Shown here: piece after piece, positions 61,137-64,000 of the stretch | How the letters are laid out: each line of letters starts with the position of its first letter | Position numbering within the stretch: position 1 is the stretch's first letter | NCBI GenBank assembly: GCA_965242505.1 | Contig: OZ251449.1 | Span: 1,178,001-1,242,000 of the forward strand | From: UBA2966 sp965242505 | GTDB taxonomy: Bacteria > Pseudomonadota > Alphaproteobacteria > UBA2966 | Direction: 5' to 3' | DNA length: 64,000 nt | Notes under the pieces: generated by a model | Told to the model about the DNA's origin: nothing | What the model saw: only the letters and a program-made list of their open reading frames with translations | The model's database searches: none | Program-made: the position numbers and the translations under genes

Positions 61137-62262
61137 CGTAAACGGCGATAAAGAACCCGGCGACGACGGCCGTCCCGATCACGCCGGCCACGTTGGGGCC
61201 CATGGCGTGCATGAGCAGGAAGTTGTCGGGGTCGGCGCGCTGTCCTTCCACCTGACTCACGCGGGCGGCCATGGGAACGGCGGACACGCCCGCCGATCCG
61301 ATCAACGGATTGATGGGGTTCTTCCGGCCCATCAGGTTCATGAGCTTGGCCATGAGCACACCCGCCGCCGTCGAGAAACCGAAGGCCACGATCCCGAGCG
61401 CGAGGATCTTCAGGGTCTCGACTTGCAGGAACCGCTCGCCGGTCATGGTGATTCCGACCGCGGTCCCGAGAAAGATCGTCACGGCATTGACGATCTCGTT
61501 CTGAGCCGCTTTCGAGAGGCGCTCGACCACACCGCACTCGCGCAGGAAATTACCGAGCATCAACATGCCGATCAGCGCCGAGGCCGCGGGGACCAGAAGA
61601 ATACAGAGCACGGCGACCACGAGCGCGAAAGCCAGCTTCTCGCGCCTGGACACGGGGCGTAGGGACCGCATGCGGATGCGCCGCTCGTTCTCGGTGGTCA
61701 GCAACCGCATGATGGGCGGCTGAATGAGGGGCACGAGAGCCATATAGCTGTAGGCCGATACGGCGATCGGCGCCAGCAGAGGCGGCGCGAGCTTGTTGGC
61801 GAGAAATATGGAGGTCGGGCCGTCGGCGCCGCCGATGATCCCGATCGCCGCGGCTTCGGGCGCCGAGAAACCGAGCGCCATGGCGCCGACGAAAGTGACG
61901 AACACGCCGAACTGCGCGGCCGCTCCCAGAACCAGCATCCGCGGATTGGCGATCAGCGGACCGAAGTCCGTCAGCGCGCCGACTCCCAGGAAGATGAGGG
62001 GCGGAAACAGCTCCAACGTGATACCGAGGCCGATGTAGTGAAACAGGCCGCCGGCGGCCTCCGCCGTCGGTGGATTCACGAGGCCCTCGGTCGGCAGATT
62101 GGCGAGCAGAGCTCCGAAGCCTATCGGCACCAGGAGAAGCGGTTCGAACCCGCGATATACGGCGAGATAGAGCAGCCCGAGCACCACGCCCCACATCACC
62201 ATCATCTGCCAAGTGACGTGAAGAAATCCCGTCAACTCGATAAGATCAGTAAAATTTTCCAC
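61129..62262 (-). CDS. mmdB: Na+-pumping decarboxylase beta subunit (OadB/MmdB)
   Basis: A 377-residue polytopic subunit that couples decarboxylation of carboxybiotin to Na+ export. Conserved pieces: GIIGGADGPTSIFLANKLAP (the Asp is essential in OadB), GSAGVSAVPMAARVSQ, FLLMHAMGPNVAGVIGTAVV. About 9-11 membrane segments. Lies directly after the biotin-carrier gene (6-bp gap). Confidence 0.95.
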   Translation of the reverse strand: MENFTDLIELTGFLHVTWQMMVMWGVVLGLLYLAVYRGFEPLLLVPIGFGALLANLPTEGLVNPPTAEAAGGLFHYIGLGITLELFPPLIFLGVGALTDFGPLIANPRMLVLGAAAQFGVFVTFVGAMALGFSAPEAAAIGIIGGADGPTSIFLANKLAPPLLAPIAVSAYSYMALVPLIQPPIMRLLTTENERRIRMRSLRPVSRREKLAFALVVAVLCILLVPAASALIGMLMLGNFLRECGVVERLSKAAQNEIVNAVTIFLGTAVGITMTGERFLQVETLKILALGIVAFGFSTAAGVLMAKLMNLMGRKNPINPLIGSAGVSAVPMAARVSQVEGQRADPDNFLLMHAMGPNVAGVIGTAVVAGFFIAVYGG

Positions 62263-62268
62263 GTAGCG

Positions 62269-62664
62269 TCAGACCAAGGCCAGCAGGACCTGTCCCTCCT
62301 GAACCGACGCGCCGACCCGCACCTTCACGGACTCGACCTTGCCGTCGCGGGGCGCCGGCACGGCCGTGTTCATTTTCATCGCCTCAAGCGTGACCAGCTT
62401 CTCCCCCTGTCGCACGTCCCGTCCTTCCGCGACATGAATCTCGACGACGGTTCCGGAGAGCGGGCTGGCGACGTCGTTCACGCCCGCGGCGCCAGCGGAT
62501 GAGACGGGCGGCGAGGCGGCGGGCGGCGCGATCCTCGCCGAAGCGCCAGTGCTATCCGCCAGCGGCGCGGGCGCGGCGCGAGGCGCCGCGGGGAGGACTT
62601 CCCCCACTTCCTCGACCACGACGTCGTATGTCGCGCCGCCGACGGTGATCCTGAAACGTCTCAT
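62269..62664 (-). CDS. mmdC: Biotin carrier subunit (MmdC-like)
   Basis: A 131-residue protein: a short N-terminal beta domain (MRRFRITVGGATYDVVVEEV), an Ala/Pro-rich flexible linker (about 25-60), and a biotinyl domain with the target Lys in VTLEAMKMNTAV. It carries CO2 from the carboxyltransferase to the membrane beta subunit. Confidence 0.94.
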   Translation of the reverse strand: MRRFRITVGGATYDVVVEEVGEVLPAAPRAAPAPLADSTGASARIAPPAASPPVSSAGAAGVNDVASPLSGTVVEIHVAEGRDVRQGEKLVTLEAMKMNTAVPAPRDGKVESVKVRVGASVQEGQVLLALV

Positions 62665-63066
62665 CTACCTGTTCTTTCTCCGCGGCCCCTTCGTCACCAC
62701 GCGCGGCCACCGATCCCATGGCATGCGATGCGCGCCGAAGCTGTCGAACCGTCCCTCGAGCGACCAACCGGGCGGTCGGTGACTGGGAGCGGAAATGCGC
62801 ACGATCCGGTGCGGTCCGTCCATGACCGCCGCGACCGCTCCCGAGACCGCCACGACATGCTCCGGCGGGATACCGTCCCGAGACCCGCCGAACGCGACCG
62901 GCAACGCGCGCGCGCCGCGCCGGACGAACGGAACACCGACGCCGATCAGCGCGCAGGCCACCCACAGCGAGACAAGGACCCCGAGAACGACGCCCAAGCC
63001 CGTCGCGACGACCGGGATATGGTCCATCCATTGCGCCATGACGTCCGACAGTGCCAGTTTCCCCAT
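62665..63066 (-). CDS. Decarboxylase gamma/delta subunit (OadG/MmdD-like)
   Basis: A 133-residue protein with one N-terminal membrane segment (VVATGLGVVLGVLVSLWVA) and a soluble tail containing GIPPEHVVAVSGAVAAVM, as in OadG/MmdD subunits that hold the complex together. The tail also carries FGAHRMPWDRWPRV. It starts 10 bp after the carboxyltransferase gene and abuts the biotin-carrier gene. Confidence 0.85.
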   Translation of the reverse strand: MGKLALSDVMAQWMDHIPVVATGLGVVLGVLVSLWVACALIGVGVPFVRRGARALPVAFGGSRDGIPPEHVVAVSGAVAAVMDGPHRIVRISAPSHRPPGWSLEGRFDSFGAHRMPWDRWPRVVTKGPRRKNR

Positions 63067-63075
63067 TTCGCCCCG

Positions 63076-64000
63076 TCAGAGCGGAATGTTGCCGTGTTTC
63101 TTGGGCGGCCGGGTTTCGCGCTTCGACAGCAGGCTGCGAAGGCCCAGCGCGACGGCCGAACGGGTGTGCGACGGCTCGATGATATCAGTGACGAAGCCCT
63201 TGCTCGCCGACAAATACGGCGAGGCGAACCGCTCGCGATACTCCGCGGCGAGTTCGGCCCGTCGGGTATCGGGATCACCCGCCTTCTGCAGCTCTTTCCG
63301 GTACAGGATGTTCACGGCGCCGTCGGCGCCCATCACCGCGATTTCCGCGCTCGGCCAAGCGAAGGCCAGATCGGCGCCCATATCGCGGCTGCACATGGCG
63401 AGGTAGGCGCCGCCATAGGCCTTGCGCATGAACACCGTGACCTTGGGCGATGTCGAATTCCCGTAGGCGAACAGCATCTTCGCGCCGTGCCGAATGATGC
63501 CGCCCAGTTCCTGCGTCACACCGGGAAGGAATCCGGGAACGTCAACCAGCGTAACGATGGGAATGTTGAAGCAGTCGAGGAAGTTGATGAAGCGCGCCGC
63601 CTTGTCCGAGGCGTCGATATCGAGCGTACCCGCCTTCACCGTCGACTGGTTGGCGACAATGCCGACCACGATTCCGCCGATACGGGCGAAGCCGATGACG
63701 ACGTTGCCCGCGAAATCGGGCTGCGTCTCCATGAACGAGCCCTCGTCCACCAGCCGGGCGATAACCAGATGCGCATCGATCGGTTCCTTTTCCGACTCCG
63801 GAACCAGGGCGTTCATGCCAGAATCCTCTCTGAGCGTGAGGTTCTCCGCAGGCTCGTGCGGCGGATCCATTACATTGTTCGACGGCAGGTACGACAACAG
63901 CCGCTGGACGATCGCAATGGCGTGGGCGTCGTCATCGGCCACGAAATGGATGTTGCCGCTGATCGTGGCATGTGCCGCGGCGCTGCCGATCTCCTCCATG
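63076..64000 (-). CDS. mmdA: Acyl-CoA carboxyltransferase, methylmalonyl-CoA decarboxylase alpha type (partial)
   Basis: The visible C-terminal part (about 308 residues) of a crotonase-fold carboxyltransferase; the first 200 or so residues lie beyond the right edge. SSTVKAGTLDI-like QSTVKAGTLDIDASDKAARF, LVDVPGFLPGVTQELGGIIRH, MRKAYGGAYLAMCSRDMGAD and the terminal RPPKKHGNIPL are typical of PccB/MmdA. With the beta, biotin and delta genes behind it, the product is a membrane-bound Na+-pumping acyl-CoA decarboxylase (methylmalonyl-CoA most likely; glutaconyl- or malonyl-CoA not excluded). Confidence 0.9.
   Translation of the reverse strand, partial: MEEIGSAAAHATISGNIHFVADDDAHAIAIVQRLLSYLPSNNVMDPPHEPAENLTLREDSGMNALVPESEKEPIDAHLVIARLVDEGSFMETQPDFAGNVVIGFARIGGIVVGIVANQSTVKAGTLDIDASDKAARFINFLDCFNIPIVTLVDVPGFLPGVTQELGGIIRHGAKMLFAYGNSTSPKVTVFMRKAYGGAYLAMCSRDMGADLAFAWPSAEIAVMGADGAVNILYRKELQKAGDPDTRRAELAAEYRERFASPYLSASKGFVTDIIEPSHTRSAVALGLRSLLSKRETRPPKKHGNIPL

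Noticed and set aside
61129..62262. Oxaloacetate decarboxylase assignment for the sodium pump
   Set aside because: The carboxyltransferase is of the PccB/MmdA crotonase type rather than the OadA TIM-barrel type.

Overview
The window is GC-rich DNA that reads like an alphaproteobacterial chromosome, possibly Rhodospirillales-like. The grounds are a DUF1489 gene, a membrane-anchored Tim14-like J-protein, an adjacent clpS-clpA pair, and GTGA/ATGA translational coupling at several gene junctions. The order-level guess is inference; no rRNA or other taxonomic marker is present.

Layout. 1-12458 (minus) is one huge secreted or surface protein of more than 4,150 residues, built from about 115-residue Calx-beta/Ig-like modules; it runs off the left edge. 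12459-14244 is a non-coding tandem array of a G/C palindromic repeat with a (CTT)n microsatellite. 14245-18890 is a BMP-type (nucleoside-like) ABC importer operon. 18979-23275 holds clpA, clpS and a D,D-carboxypeptidase. 23306-29477 (minus) encodes a VWA protein, a J-protein, and a sugar-nucleotide set galU-ugd-phosphomannomutase that ends, unusually, in psuG. 29656-32420 holds a DUF3179 protein, an L-2-hydroxyglutarate oxidase-like flavoprotein and a VOC protein. 32533-38013 is a promoter followed by a fumarate-reductase-like flavoprotein and a three-subunit molybdenum hydroxylase. A HigBA module sits between two 330-bp direct repeats, followed by coxG, DUF1489, an SLC13-type transporter and VapBC.

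42652-57722 is a leucine-degradation region (mccA, mccB, thiolase, isovaleryl-CoA dehydrogenase) broken up by accessory DNA: a single-chain DUF262-DUF1524 nuclease (probable anti-phage), an SprT-like protease, a lipoprotein pair, a small unknown protein and an IS481-like element. The 3.4-kb lipoprotein/IS insert lies between two 175-bp direct copies of the SDR/isomerase 3' junction. 57765-60757 has mgtE, tRNA-Leu(GAG), lipB and creA. 60822-64000 (minus) is a set for a sodium-pumping acyl-CoA (methylmalonyl-CoA type) decarboxylase with acyP; its carboxyltransferase runs off the right edge.

The most unusual features are: (i) two accessory inserts, each flanked by direct duplications of a neighbouring gene's 3' end and both associated with one non-coding repeat family; (ii) the giant modular protein next to the tandem repeat array; (iii) the decarboxylase sodium pump beside an otherwise aerobic acyl-CoA catabolic set; and (iv) psuG without psuK at the end of a sugar-nucleotide operon.
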